A DNA stretch of 64,000 nt from Collybiopsis luxurians FD-317 M1 (taxonomy: Eukaryota; Basidiomycota; Agaricomycetes; Agaricales; Omphalotaceae), in the NCBI GenBank assembly GCA_000827265.1, contig KN834767.1:1-64000 (forward strand). Reading direction: 5' to 3'. Made by a program: the position numbers and the translations under genes. The notes beneath the pieces are model-generated. The model made no database searches. It had not been told where the DNA came from and worked only from the letters and a program-made list of their open reading frames with translations. Below, piece by piece: positions 46,520-57,952 of the stretch; positions within the stretch are counted from its first letter, which is position 1, and each line of letters starts with the position of its first letter.

Positions 46520-48451
46520 ATGTTCCTCTCGATCTACTCGCTTTTCTTTATTGTCCTCCTTGGTCTCAGCGGGGCTTTCGCTGCACCCGTTGACGAGTTT
46601 GACATTGACGCCGCACCTTTAAGCCCTGTAGCTCGGAACATCTTGAAGCGCAGTATTCCTGCCGCCCCTCGATACGGTGAGTTGGAGTTGCCTCGACATC
46701 CGTTCGTGCTAACGTATGTTTCTATGAAGTTGTTTACAGCGACGCCTTTATCTCTACCACCAACCCAGCTCCCGCTACGTCGGCAATAGCAGTAAGTATT
46801 AACCTCCATCCTAATGAACGTCCATTTTCATCTTATCGTACTTAGGGATGGACTGTCTTGTGGGTGCACATCATATAAGAATCCCTTCTTCTGTCTGAGG
46901 TGTTCTGAATGTTAGTAACATTGCGTTCCTTACCACCTACAATGCGGACAACTACGGCTATTGGGTTCAGATGACCGCTGCCGAACGTGCTGCTGTCAAA
47001 GCCGAGTATGCCGCCGCCGGCATTAAGCTTTGCGTGGCGGCATTCGGAGCTACTGAAGAACCTACCAATGCCGGCCTCGATCCTGTCTCCCTTGCTAACT
47101 CCGTTGCTGCCGCCGTACGTTCATGTGAATCGTGTCTCCTGTCAATACCAACTATTAACGCAGGTCATTCAATACGATTTGGACGGTGTTGATATCGATT
47201 ACGAGGGTAATCATTTCTAATCATCCTTTCCTTTCCCATCTAATATAATACTTTTAGACTTTGATTCCTTCAACAGAAAGGATGGATCTGCCGAGGCTTG
47301 GCTCATTTCGTTCACTACACAGCTCCGCAAAACTCTTCCTGTCGGACAGTACATTGTCACACATGCTCGTACGTTTATTTTGTGCTTCAAGGAGTTTTTT
47401 TGCGCTCAACGTTGCAATTCTTTGTAGCTGTCGCTCCTTGGTTCATTTCTGAGCTTTACAACGGCAAGGGTTACACCTACGTCGACCAGCAAGTTGGTGA
47501 TCTCATCGATTGGGTGAGTAGCACCGTACTACATTATTCCCTATCGTCTCACCGAGAAACTTAATGTACGACCCAGTATAATGTCCAATTCTACAACCGT
47601 CAGTACCTCTCCTTAATTTTTTGCCGAGTAGACTCACATTTCCCCAGAGGGTGCCACCGAGTACACAACTTGCACCGGTCTGCTCACCCAGTCCTCCTCC
47701 ACCTGGCCGAAGAGTTCCGTCTTTGAAATCGCAGCACGCGGCGTTCCTCTAGACAAGATTGTCATCGGCAAACCTGCTGCGGCTAACAATGCCAATAATG
47801 GTCTAATGAGCACCTCGCTGCTGGCTTCTTGTGCCGCTCAGGCGGTCTCTATGGGATGGAGTTCGTCGCTACTTTTGCTTTCCTCGTCTCTGAAGTTAAT
47901 GTCCGCGTGTCTCTAGACGCCGGTATCATGGCCTGGCAATACCCTGACGCTAGCTCTGCCTGGATCCAGGCCGTTCGAGCTGGAATGGGCGGTGCCAGTC
48001 CTGGACCCACCACTACCGTCAGCTCGACCACCGTTGTGACCACAACTGTATGAATTTTTCCTTAATCACGGTTTACGGTACCTTTAACGAAACGCGTACT
48101 TGTAGACTTCAACTTCCATTCCTTCTCCAACTAGTGGATCATGCGCCAACATGGCTGCATGGTCCTCTACCGTCACGGTAGGCCCCATAAACTTCAAGTA
48201 ATGCCAGGATATAGCTGATTGTCGAGCAGTACACTGCCGGTGTCTACGTTACCTATGAGGGATTCCTTTGGAAAGCCAACCGTAAGCCTGATTTGCTCAG
48301 TCCCTGTATTATTGGTTCACCGGATTCTTTCTCAGAATGGAATTACAACGAGGTGCCCGGAGGTATGTCGTGTTTTTGTTACTCTAAAATCAAAGCGTGA
48401 CATCTTTGCATAGGTTCCAGCGGAGCCTGGGACAAAGTTTTTGCCTGCTAG
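46520..48451 (+). CDS. Secreted GH18 chitinase with C-terminal CBM5/12-like domain, copy 1
   Basis: Fourteen exons (46520-46676, 46730-46791, 46846-46859, 46916-47114, 47164-47206, 47258-47368, 47428-47513, 47577-47598, 47648-47860, 47917-48047, 48106-48177, 48230-48281, 48336-48362, 48414-48451) encode 408 residues. A signal peptide (about 1-21, ending FAAP) and a short pro-like region ending in KR precede the barrel (GWTVFNIAFLTTY). The catalytic motif DGVDIDYE is intact, and IMAWQYPDASSAWIQ near the end supplies the conserved Trp. A Thr/Ser-rich linker leads to a small domain, YTAGVYVTYEGFLWKANQW...GAW, typical of chitin-binding CBM5/12. It is predicted to be secreted and to act on chitin; whether on self wall, prey or litter is unknown. 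Confidence 0.93.
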
Positions 48452-49039
48452 GGTAAATTATGATTATTTAACATGCAGATATCGGATGTACCAAGTGCTT
48501 CTCTCGGATTTCTTGTAACGGCTAATATTTTTATTAGACTGTAGTTGCTGTCTTTACTTTTTCTCTCTTTATTGGGTATCATCGATTTCGATAAATAAAC
48601 ACGCTCTTTTCGCCTCTCAAATTGGATCTCCCAGGCAGCTTCGGTCTCATAGCCAAACTAGGATAAAATTAGAACACGGCCCTAGTCAGTCTTCTCTACT
48701 ATTAGCGTCTCTACTGTAGATAATTGAAGATCATCGAGGCCTCAAATTCCAGTTGAAAATCGGACATGGGATCATCCACCAGATACAACCAGTCCTCGGT
48801 TGTTCTCATGCTTCGATAACGTCCATATGCACCATTAAATTCCGAGATTTCAAAATTGTGTATCTCAGTTCGCGTACTGAATTCCTCGGTAGCTTGCACG
48901 GGTGGTAATCTTCTGTCGAACCAAACGGATGCCAGTAGATTCCAGCGTGGCCGAGCTGCGAAACAATTTCCCAGATCAGGTCGTTAAATAGTGGTCCAGC
49001 TGCTTTCCTGCTCTGCATTCGACAAGACCTGCCTTCCTC
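48452..49039. other. Spacer between the two chitinases
   Basis: The first 110 bases match the 3' flank of chitinase 2. The last 260 match the promoter of chitinase 1. ATTAGAACACGGCCCTA at 48668-48684 recurs exactly at 52358-52374. No gene is seen. Confidence 0.6.
48668..48684. repeat. 17-base direct repeat, copy 1 (copy 2 at 52358-52374)
   Basis: ATTAGAACACGGCCCTA is identical at both sites, with weaker similarity continuing on the right (TACTAT...GTCT). It may mark the edge of an older duplication in this cluster. Confidence 0.5.
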
Positions 49040-50959
49040 ATGTTCCCTTCCATCTGCTCGCTCTTCTTTGCCGTTCTTCTCGGTCTCAACGGGGTCTTCG
49101 CTGCACCCACTGACGAGTTTGACCCTAACGCCGCACCTTTGAGCCCCGTAGCTCGGAACATCTTGAAGCGCAGTGTTCCTGCGGCACCTCGATACGGTGA
49201 GCTGAGTCTTGACATGCTTTTGGTCTAATGCATGCCTCTCCGTAGTTGTCTACAGCGATGCCTTTACTTCTGAGACAAACCCGGCTCCAGCTCCGTCGGC
49301 GATCTCAGTGAGTATCATCCGCTTCCCAATGAAGGTCGTTCATTTTCATCCTGTCATACTTAGGGGTGGACTGTCTTGTGGGTGCACATTACATGAGAAT
49401 TTCTCCCTTTATCTGAGGCGATCTGATTGACAGTAACCTTGCGTTCTTGACCACCTTCAACGCCGACAACTACGGCATTTGGGTTTCGTTGACTGATGCC
49501 GAGCGTGCTGCTGTCAAGGCCGAGTATGCCGCTGCCGGCATCAAGCTTTGCGTATCTGCATTCGGTTCCACTGAGGAACCTACCAATGCTGGGCTCGATC
49601 CTGTCTCTCTTGCCAACACCGTTGCTGCAGCCGTACGTTCATATAAAGCGTGTTTGCTACCAATATCAACCTTCATCACAGGTTATCCAATTCGATTTGG
49701 ACGGCGTTGATGTAGACTATGAAGGTACATATTGTTATGCATTGTTTCATTTCCCATCTACTTAGACGACACTTTCAGACTTTGACGCCTTCAACAGGAA
49801 GGATGGATCTGCCGAAGCCTGGCTCATTTCGTTCACTACACAGCTGCGTCAAACACTTCCTGTTGGAGAGTACATCGTCACACATGCTCGTACGTTCGTT
49901 TCGAGTCTGGATGTTTTTTTTCACTGTTCTGTGCAGCGGTAGCTCCCTGGTTTATTTCCGAGCTCTACAACGGTAGAGGATACACCTACGTTGACCAGCA
50001 AGTGGGTGATCTAATCGATTGGGTGAGTAGCCTCTGCGCTACATAATTTCCTATTTTCTCACTCAAATACATACATACGATCCAGTATAATGTGCAGTTC
50101 TACAATCGTCAGTGTCTCTCCTTCAAGATGCTTCCCTATACGCTCACATTCCCCAGAGGGCGTCACTGAGTACACAACTTGCACCGGTCTGCTCACCCAG
50201 TCCTCCTCCACCTGGCCAAAGAGTTCTGTCTTTGAGATAGCAGCGCGCGGCGTTCCTCTTGACAAAATTGTCATCGGCAAGCCTGCTGCGGCGAACGATG
50301 CCAGTAACGGGCAAATGAGCACCTCGCTCTTGGCTTCTTGTGCCGCTCAAGCGGTCTCTATGGGATGGAGTGCGTCGCTACTTCCATCTCTCTAGTCCCT
50401 GATCTACATATTCGCGTGTCTTCAGATGCGGGTATCATGGCCTGGCAGTACCCTGACGCTAGCTCTGCGTGGATTCAGGCCGTTCGAGTTGGATTGAACG
50501 GTGCTAGTCCTGGACCTACCACCACTATTGGCTCGACCACAGTTGTGACCACAACGGTGTGGATTTCTGCTCATGATGCTCTAATGTACCTTAACGGAAC
50601 GCGTAATTGTAGACCTCAACTTCTCTCCCTTCTCCAACTACTGGTTCATGCGCCAATATGGCTCCATGGTCAACTGGGGTCGCGGTAAGCACAGTTAGCT
50701 TGAAGTGATGCTGAAACATTGCTAATCGTCTAAAAGTACTCTGAGGGTGTCTTTGTTACCTTTAATGGATTCCTTTGGGAAGCTAACCGTAAGTTTGCTT
50801 TGCTGCGCCTTGTCGTTGGTTCACCGGGACTGTTTCTTCCAGAATGGAATTTCAACGAAACTCCTGGAGGTATGTTATATTTACTCTTGCTCGAGTACAA
50901 AAGAGTGACATCTTGACGTAGGACCCAGCGGTGCTTGGACCCAACTTTTTGCCTGCTAG
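49040..50959 (+). CDS. Secreted GH18 chitinase with C-terminal CBM5/12-like domain, copy 2
   Basis: The exon lengths are exactly those of copy 1 (49040-49196, 49246-49307, 49364-49377, 49434-49632, 49682-49724, 49779-49889, 49937-50022, 50086-50107, 50157-50369, 50426-50556, 50613-50684, 50737-50788, 50843-50869, 50922-50959), giving 408 residues. The catalytic motif is DGVDVDYE. The binding module reads YSEGVFVTFNGFLWEANQW. Substitutions cluster outside the catalytic core, and all splice sites are intact, so the copy appears functional. Both copies include a 14-base exon. Tandem position and shared flanks show a local duplication. Confidence 0.93.
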
Positions 50960-51250
50960 GGTAAATTATGATTATTTAAGTTGCAATTATCGAATGTACC
51001 AAGTGCCTCTCTCGAATTTCTTGTGGCGGCTAATATTTTTTTATTAGACCGTAGCTATTATCTTTATCTTGTTCTTCTCTCTTTGTCGGGTAACGCTGAT
51101 CAGGATGACTCAACACGCTCTTTCGCTCCATTTCAAGCCTCCTTACAGACGGGCGAGCTACCGTCTCATAACCCTAAGTGAATTAACTCTACATTCTACT
51201 GAGCATATGTCGCCGCCATCAGACCAAAGAATCATATCGTGTAACGGTAT

Positions 51251-51750
51251 CTATTTCGTGCTCGTTGAAGTCTGCGATCCGTCACCGCGGGGCCCAGTGC
51301 CGCGCACTGGCCCCGATACTGGCGGCTTGATTGGTCCACCTGGGCGAGGGCCAGGTACTGAATAGTTGAGTGGTTCCCGAGGAAGCATGCTGAAAAGACT
51401 GTTAATGGCAGCCTCATGGAGTCAGAGATATCTTTTGATACGCACTTAAATTTTCGAGATTCCTCGTCAGAATTATATCCGACCTTCCCTTTATTCTCAG
51501 GAAGAGCCGCAGTATTGGTCGTCATAGTCTCCGATTTGTCGATGAAGGCTGAATTTACACACTCTCTGTCGGTGCTTGTGACAGTAGATGAGGACTCTAG
51601 TGCTACCGTGTCAGCTTATGGGCCGACGAAGCAGAAGTCGGTTGACGGGTTTGATTCGTTTTCTATGCGGGACCCTGGAGTGGAAGAAGATCGACGTACC
51701 CAAGCTGAAAGTTGTTCGCTGGGGATTTAATGGAGAGGTATCGAAAGAAA
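51251..51750 (-). pseudogene. Small repeat protein family, member B, decayed
   Basis: The C-terminal half is clear: YNSDEESRKF followed by a GTGCGT donor like that of member C, then an intact tail exon (PGPRPGGPIKPPVSGP...TGPRG, stop at 51251). The front half is damaged. Against member C, one base is missing in the segment encoding the start of exon 2, an in-frame TAA follows, and the ATG that opens exon 1 in A and C is not present. A TATAAAAG box (plus-strand 51754-51761) is still conserved. Alternatively an unrecognised first exon rescues it, but I could not find one. Confidence 0.55.
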
Positions 51751-51764
51751 AGGCTTTTATAGGT

Positions 51765-52480
51765 CATAAAGCGCGCGCCTAAGGATTTCCTTTTGGTCTA
51801 TTAAAAGTCTGCACAAAAATCAAAAGCCTGTATGAGAGCAGCTGTGGGCACAGGAAGGCTCCCTCCGCCGCCTAGGCACTGCTTTTACCACAGTGATTAG
51901 GTGTGCCATGTACTAACAGCTTTCGCTCGTGGCATGCAGCAAAAATTAGCCTTCCAGTACAATACCATCATTCATCTCCTTCGTGGTGACACAGGTTTTT
52001 AATGCCTTCAACTGAATCTAAAACGTGTATGCGGTGTAATTCATTTTTGATGCGACGCTCAACACACCATTTGGGAGGTAGTGTAAACCTCAAATCCTTT
52101 GGGTGCTTTAATTAGTTTTCGTTCTTGTCTCCGCCGGCTTAGGGGAAAAAAGACATTGTAAATTGAGTGAGCAGAGCCAAGCTGACCGTTCCTTTATTGT
52201 TTGGGCCTTGAATCCTGTGGAAGATATTAGATGGATGTCCGGGAGCACATTGCGAGGGTCGCGGTACAACTTATGAGGAAAAACCGTCTATAAGCAGACC
52301 GACTACCATCCTCAGCGGTAGTCAAGTAACTAGGTTAATTCACAGCGAGTTGCAAATATTAGAACACGGCCCTAAATTAATGTACTATATAGTGTCTATC
52401 GAGCGCGTCGTGGCGGTCACCTGACCGTAACCTATTATGTATTTCATTAGGGTAAGGTGTAACGCTCCCACTCATTCCAT
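51765..52480. other. Spacer between members B and C
   Basis: No gene is seen. It starts with GCGCGCGCCTAAGG, shared with the region upstream of C, and contains the second copy of ATTAGAACACGGCCCTA (52358-52374). Confidence 0.5.
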
Positions 52481-52896
52481 CTATCTACTCTGCCCGCCTT
52501 GACCACCGCGGGGGCCAGTGGGCCCAGACTGCGGATACTTGATTGGCCCTCGAGGCGTCATTCTAAAGCAATAAGCGATTGTCAAGTCAAGATCAACACT
52601 TCCAGACATGTTTCGATACGCACTCAGGTTTTCGAGGTTCCTCGTCAGAATTATATCCGTCCTCCTCGTCATTTTCGAGAAGAGCAGCAGTCGTCGTACT
52701 CTCTGATTTTTCGTCGGAAGCTGGCTTTACGCCGTCGCCGTTGGAGGCCGCGACAGTAGATACCGGCTCTTCAGCCGGCTTCAATTCGATCGACGAAGCA
52801 GAAGGTACTTCGACAGGTTTGGTTCTAGAGATATCGTTAGTCCTGTGTAAAGCTCTAAAGCAAAAGAGGATTGGCGCACTCTTTAGCTTTGTCCAT
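52481..52896 (-). CDS. Small repeat protein, unrecognised family, member C
   Basis: Three exons (52880-52896, 52624-52842, 52481-52562) give 105 residues. Like member A, exon 1 is 17 bases (MDKAKE) and phase 2, exon 2 is Ser/Pro/Glu-rich and ends in an acidic box (DEEDGYNSDEEPRKPE), and exon 3 is a Gly/Pro/Arg-rich tail (PRGPIKYPQSGPTGPRGG). The hexapeptide array of A is missing. No signal peptide is seen. Function unknown; the family looks lineage-specific and disordered. The conserved exon phases and promoter words make a real gene more likely than chance. Confidence 0.6.
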
Positions 52897-52935
52897 AAAG
52901 AAGGTGGTAAGAAAAAGAAGTACTAGAAAAAAAAG

Positions 52936-52943
52936 CTTTTATA
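52936..52943 (-). promoter_or_regulatory. TATA box of member C
   Basis: TATAAAAG lies 40 bases before the ATG of member C. The same word is kept in front of the decayed member B. Confidence 0.55.
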
Positions 52944-52949
52944 GCTGAA

Positions 52950-53682
52950 CAGCTAGAAGCGCGCGCCTAAGAACCTCCATCACCTTCTTCTCCTGCAATC
53001 AAGTCTATTCAAAACCTGTATGAAAGCGGTGGAGCACTGGAAGATCCTTATGCATCGTTCCGGCTCACAGTGTGTGCCACTATTATCTTATTATTCAGTT
53101 CTTTCCCGCTGATGCATTTTTCTTATATTATCCCTTCAAACCGGATCTGAAACGCGAAATAGAGCAGCACAATGTTGATGTTTGGCACGAAACTCAACAC
53201 GTCTTCTGAGAGGCAGTAGATCCATGATGTACCTTGATCAGTTTTCGTACCTGCAATTACTTACTTATGCAGAACCGCGCCATGTCAGTGGAACCAGTGG
53301 AGCTAAATAGCTGTCCTTTCAATGTATGCATCTGACATCCTGTAGAAGATACTACCTGTGGAAGGTATCAAAACGAGTATCCAGAAATGTGGGCGCAGCC
53401 ACATATCACAGCGAAGAAGGGAAGCCAACACGTAAACACTGCTTATGAATGAAATCCTGTTTGCTTTGATTATAGATCGTTTTCGTTTAGGTTCAACGGA
53501 CATTCTCGACTTCCGTGTGTAGCGGCAGTATAATCAAGTACCAAGTTCACCATCAGGTATGTTAAGAGCATTGCTAGTTCAACTTTGGGAATACAACAGT
53601 GGCTAGTATGGTAGCGTACAAATTAGCGTGAATACCCAATATATACATATAACATGCATGCAACCAAGGTTTGGAGACAACC
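52950..53682. other. Intergenic region without a recognised gene
   Basis: It begins with GCGCGCGCCTAAG, shared with the region upstream of member B. Otherwise there are only short frames, and the right end is probably the 3' flank of CWH43. Confidence 0.4.
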
Positions 53683-56600
53683 CTAAAGCTCTGCATTTTC
53701 CGGGATCGCGTAGTACAGAGGCTTTGGAAAATTCAAGATCAGATACAAAGCATGACGGTACTCGGGAGTTGATACGAACCGTGTTGAAAACATGATAGAA
53801 ATGTCCATTGACTCCTCCTTCTCTTTGGTTTCCGTAGTATTCCATCGGGAACCACTGCCATTCAAAAAAATCAGAAGATCATCTACGTCGCAGAAGCAAG
53901 TGTACACACGTGCGATGGTGGCAGACTCTCTTTATGTGACCTAAGATACCGAGCAGGCTGGGTATCGTTTGTTACACCCACCCCATGTTTTGGGAGGAGG
54001 AACTGTGCGAGTTGAAGTTCCGTATCCGTAACGGTACTTCGTGAAAGCCGCGCATACGAAGTCCGATAAAGACCTCGGTAAAGGATATACTCACACCTGA
54101 ACAAAAATGAGGATACGAAGCCGATAACGGGCGAGGCGGCTTACCATCTATCATAATCGTCTCGATCAACATCATGGACATTGCCGTCCTACGAATCGAC
54201 TTGTTTACTGGCCACGGAGAAGTATTAATAGAATGTAACATACCTCAACGAGAATCTGGTAAGGATTGGCTATTCAACGGCGTTTGAGCATCTTTACACT
54301 TAGAACGGATGTAATTAATCAACTCACGTCGATTGGCATGAGGTTTGGTAACCACATAACCAAGGAAGACAACAGGTCGAGGGTATGCGGCCGACATGAT
54401 TCTGGCCAGCTCTGTGCTTTGCAATTCACGATCCAGCGGATCTTCCTCTAAACCATACAATACGTCAGCAGAGAGATCATCCATAAAGTGAGATCCTTCA
54501 CCTTGACCGTTATGTGAGACTACAACCGTGACCGCCGTGCCGAATACATCCAGAACAGCTTCTATCGCAGGAGCAAGCTCTCCGTGAGGCGAAGGTAGGA
54601 GGTGATGTGTAGAATTAATTATTGGGAACTAAATTAAAAACATCAGTACCTGGAGGGGGTTGGGAGTTGCAGGAAACGGACTTTGGAAAGAAGCACAGCA
54701 CCCCATGTATGTGAGTTTGGACCAGGTCCAAGGTCTACATTCTGCAGGAACAATGAGCCGTCTATACACGAGGAACGTGAAATGAAAAACCCACATAACC
54801 CATATCTTCAATAATAACTCTTGTTCTGGAGAAAATTTCAGATTCAGGGACATCTTGGGGATATTGCAAAAGACACTTACAGATCCCGGTTTCCATAAAC
54901 CGTACGCTTGGAACATGGTTGAATATAAAACCAGTAGCAAGTCATTACAACGTGCTCACATGTAAATCTGTTTCAAGCAGCCCGACTACATCGAGTTCCA
55001 TATCCCTAGTAGTGTCAATGAGTTTGGATGCATTGTCATAATGGATGACATACTTTATGAGATTCATCACACGCCGCTGGCTATCCCGGCCTTCATTATC
55101 TATACCAAAATGTATCGTCCATATTCCGGCCCGCATCACACGATGGCCCGGTCTAAAAGGCGTAGTGGGAGAGGTAGGGAGTCGATAGAGCGTAGCCAGA
55201 ACACCCAATACAGAAATGAGAGCCAAAATGGTCCGTGTGCATGAAGAAGTCGAGGCAGATATCGAGGAAGGATTACTCGATCGGGACTTGAGCGCTGGCC
55301 AGTTGAACGCTAGTGATAGACAAGCCATTTCTGCCATAAGCACTCTGTAGGGCGGGGCATCATCAACAGCAAATCATGAATCCGACATCAAGTTACCTAC
55401 AAATCTATCCTCTCGCGGAGATAAACACCTCCCGGAACAAACGCATAGGCGACTGTCCAAACATCTGCAAGAGCAAGCAAGCAGTAGATCACCATTGCCG
55501 TGAACGTAGTTTTGAACACGGCACGAGTTGAGCTTGCATTATACAGAATCAGTGGTAGAGACCCCATTATGAACACAGCAAATCCCAGGCCTCCGAGATA
55601 TCCAACCCAATTTCTGTAACTGTACATTGTATAGGCACTCGTACATCCAAAGGCAAACCAATTGGGGCTTGCCAAGAGATGGATCTTTGAGCTTTTTACC
55701 GCCTGTAAAGCGATGAGCATTCCAATTGATTGACAGAGCAAGGTGAGCGATCCATGGAGATGCGGAAGGGGACCTCTAGGACGCCCGTTTTCATATCCAG
55801 TCCATGACCAAGCTATGAGTGTGCTGGGATCTGTGAGTAACGAGTGCAAAGTAAAAATGAGGCTGCCTAGAGGTAGAGCCCCGTTCAGCCAATGGGTAGC
55901 TGGTGTCGCACTAGAATCTTCATATTTTTCAGATGATGACTCTTCACTCGGCCTTATGTAGAACTCGAGCAAGGCAACAAGTGCTAGAGCCAGTCCTTCT
56001 TTATTGTATCCGCCAGACCGTTCGTCAAGGAAGGGCCAAACTACGCGTCAAAGTCAGCTTGGTATGACCGGAACCGGAGAAAAGGGCAGTACCTGGGTTA
56101 TTAGAGTGGTTGGCGTGTTTAGATAGAGACGCCAACATGAGTCCTAGGCCCGTCACTGAAAACAGAAACTTGATCAACCAAAATCATTGGACATCCAAGC
56201 TATATCTTACTTATACTTTGATAAGAGGGATCATCCATCCAAGTTATCACCCGCGGAATCATAGCTGCAGAAGTCGCAGGAGCCACGACCAAAAGTCGAT
56301 GAAGGGGTTTCTCGAGCATATAAGCCGCCACACCTGCGAACGATAGCAAGTGAAATGTGGTTTGACCGCCTCGCGTCCGAGCCCAAGCCAATAGCAGGGG
56401 AATAGAAAGCCAAATCGGAGAAAGCGTCGAAAAAAGGGCCAGTTCAGACCCAGCAATAGCGAGTTCCCAAACGGAAAAGTAGAATAGCGTCGGTATGAGC
56501 GATGTGAATATCGACCAGAAGATGTAAGCTGTATGAACATTTCTCTCAGTCAAGAAGGAAGCGGCCCGCGACGGGAAACACACACACATAAGTAAAGGTC

Positions 56601-57871
56601 AGAAGTGAAGCTGAGATACGGTCGGTAGCAACGAAATACATTTGCCAAAGTGGTTCTGGCATCTCGAGATGAAGACGGAGCGCTATTCTTGGGGGATGGG
56701 AATCTCTCCTTCCGAGGGGGTGAGTTGCTAATATGAATATACTTTACTTTCCTACTGAACGTTAGGAGGAAAACAAGACCAAGGTATCACACTCCGACTC
56801 ACATTGGTCCGTTACTACCGCTCAGTGCGCTCGGACTGCCAATAGTGACCTTGCCAAAATTTTACACTATGTATTGGCGGGGTTTAATAGGAACATCCTT
56901 GGTTAAACTTACGTGTAAATCATTCAGACGGAACTCTTCTTCGGCGCAAGCGTCGTAAAGAACATCCAGAAATATTAAACCCCACTCGAAAAAGCTGTAA
57001 TTCGTGTACGCTGTAGATTCAATGAGTCGCGTTTCAGACCCTAGATGGACTTGAACCTACCTCCAGGGATTCGATGGACCTTGTGCTGAATGAAAAAGTA
57101 CACAAGAGGCACAATACAAGAAAAGAATCTGAGAACGAGTCAGGACATTCCTCTTCTGACTGCGCCGGAGGTCACTTACGCAGTCGCAATGAAGGATCTA
57201 ACGAAATGGATGTCTATCAAGTTTGATATCCAAAATCGGGAAGGCTTCTAGACCTACCGTTTTCTTCGAACGCGAGGACATTTCTTGGAGGTTGAATATA
57301 CACCTCCAATCATCCATGGTATATTGAGGACAATGTACGAGATCATAAAGATGTCATGGACGTCGTGGTCATCGCTTGAAGTTATGTACACCCATCCCCC
57401 GCAGGTCAAGGTTCGGATAATTCCCGAGATGAAGACAATGGTTGGTAAAGATGAGGTTTGAGATTTTTGAAGATAGTACAATAAAGATACAAGTGCAAAT
57501 CGAGGTCCTGAATTGTATCGGGGATTAGCTCAAGTGAGTTAGAGACTGACACGAACCAGAAGTCAACGCGATGAGAATCTGGAAAACATTCCTCTCTGGG
57601 TACCAGTCACCAATTCTACATCCATTTTCTCAGAAAACAAAATCATTTAGAACACAAGAAGGGTTCCATACGTAGCAGATACCGAAGGAAACCATTCCTG
57701 GGGGTAGCCGGCCACGCCGTTTTTCACGATTTTCTTGTAATGGAGACAAAGACCGATGGAAAGAGCAGTGATGAACGCGGTATAAGCAAGGACGGTGTGA
57801 ACACGGGCGAGTGTGGAGGCTTTGAGGATGATATTTGGGGGTAAAGCGTCGCCCTTTGACTTTGAGGACAT
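53683..57871 (-). CDS. CWH43: Cwh43: GPI-anchor lipid remodelling membrane protein
   Basis: Fungal Cwh43 replaces diacylglycerol with ceramide in GPI anchors at the ER; it combines a PGAP2/FRAG1-like membrane domain and a PGAP2IP-like membrane domain with an exonuclease-endonuclease-phosphatase-type lumenal domain. All three are visible. The N-terminal part from ATG 57871 has [37 protein letters not shown] and [19 protein letters not shown]. The middle has [33 protein letters not shown] and [17 protein letters not shown]. The C-terminal part has [35 protein letters not shown] and [20 protein letters not shown]. More than ten introns interrupt it and I did not fix every junction. The final exon has a frame conflict near 53775-53790: YHVFNT and [17 protein letters not shown] lie in different frames. 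Confidence 0.88.
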
Positions 57872-57952
57872 GGTGGTTTGGAATCAACGCGTCTCGCCGA
57901 GGAAGCCCTCGGGACCCGGGCATCGGGCGCTTATAATACTTGGTACTTGGTC

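Larger units (their letters stand above)
46250..51060 (+). repeat. Tandem duplication of a chitinase unit (two copies, about 2.5 kb apart)
   Basis: Copy 1 covers about 46250-48560 and copy 2 about 48778-51060. Start codons are 2520 bases apart. Similarity covers the promoter (AATTCCTCGGTAGC, TCGTTAAATAGTGG, CCTGCTCTGCATTCGAC), all coding exons and at least 100 bases after the stop (CTAGGGTAAATTATGATTAT, ACCAAGTGC). Introns have diverged more than exons. Confidence 0.85.

Noticed and set aside
36699..50959. A chitinase degradation cluster including the class III enzyme
   Set aside because: The class III gene is separated from the tandem pair by a hydrolase, a tRNA gene and a regulator, and differs in exon structure, so a functional cluster is not supported by sequence alone.
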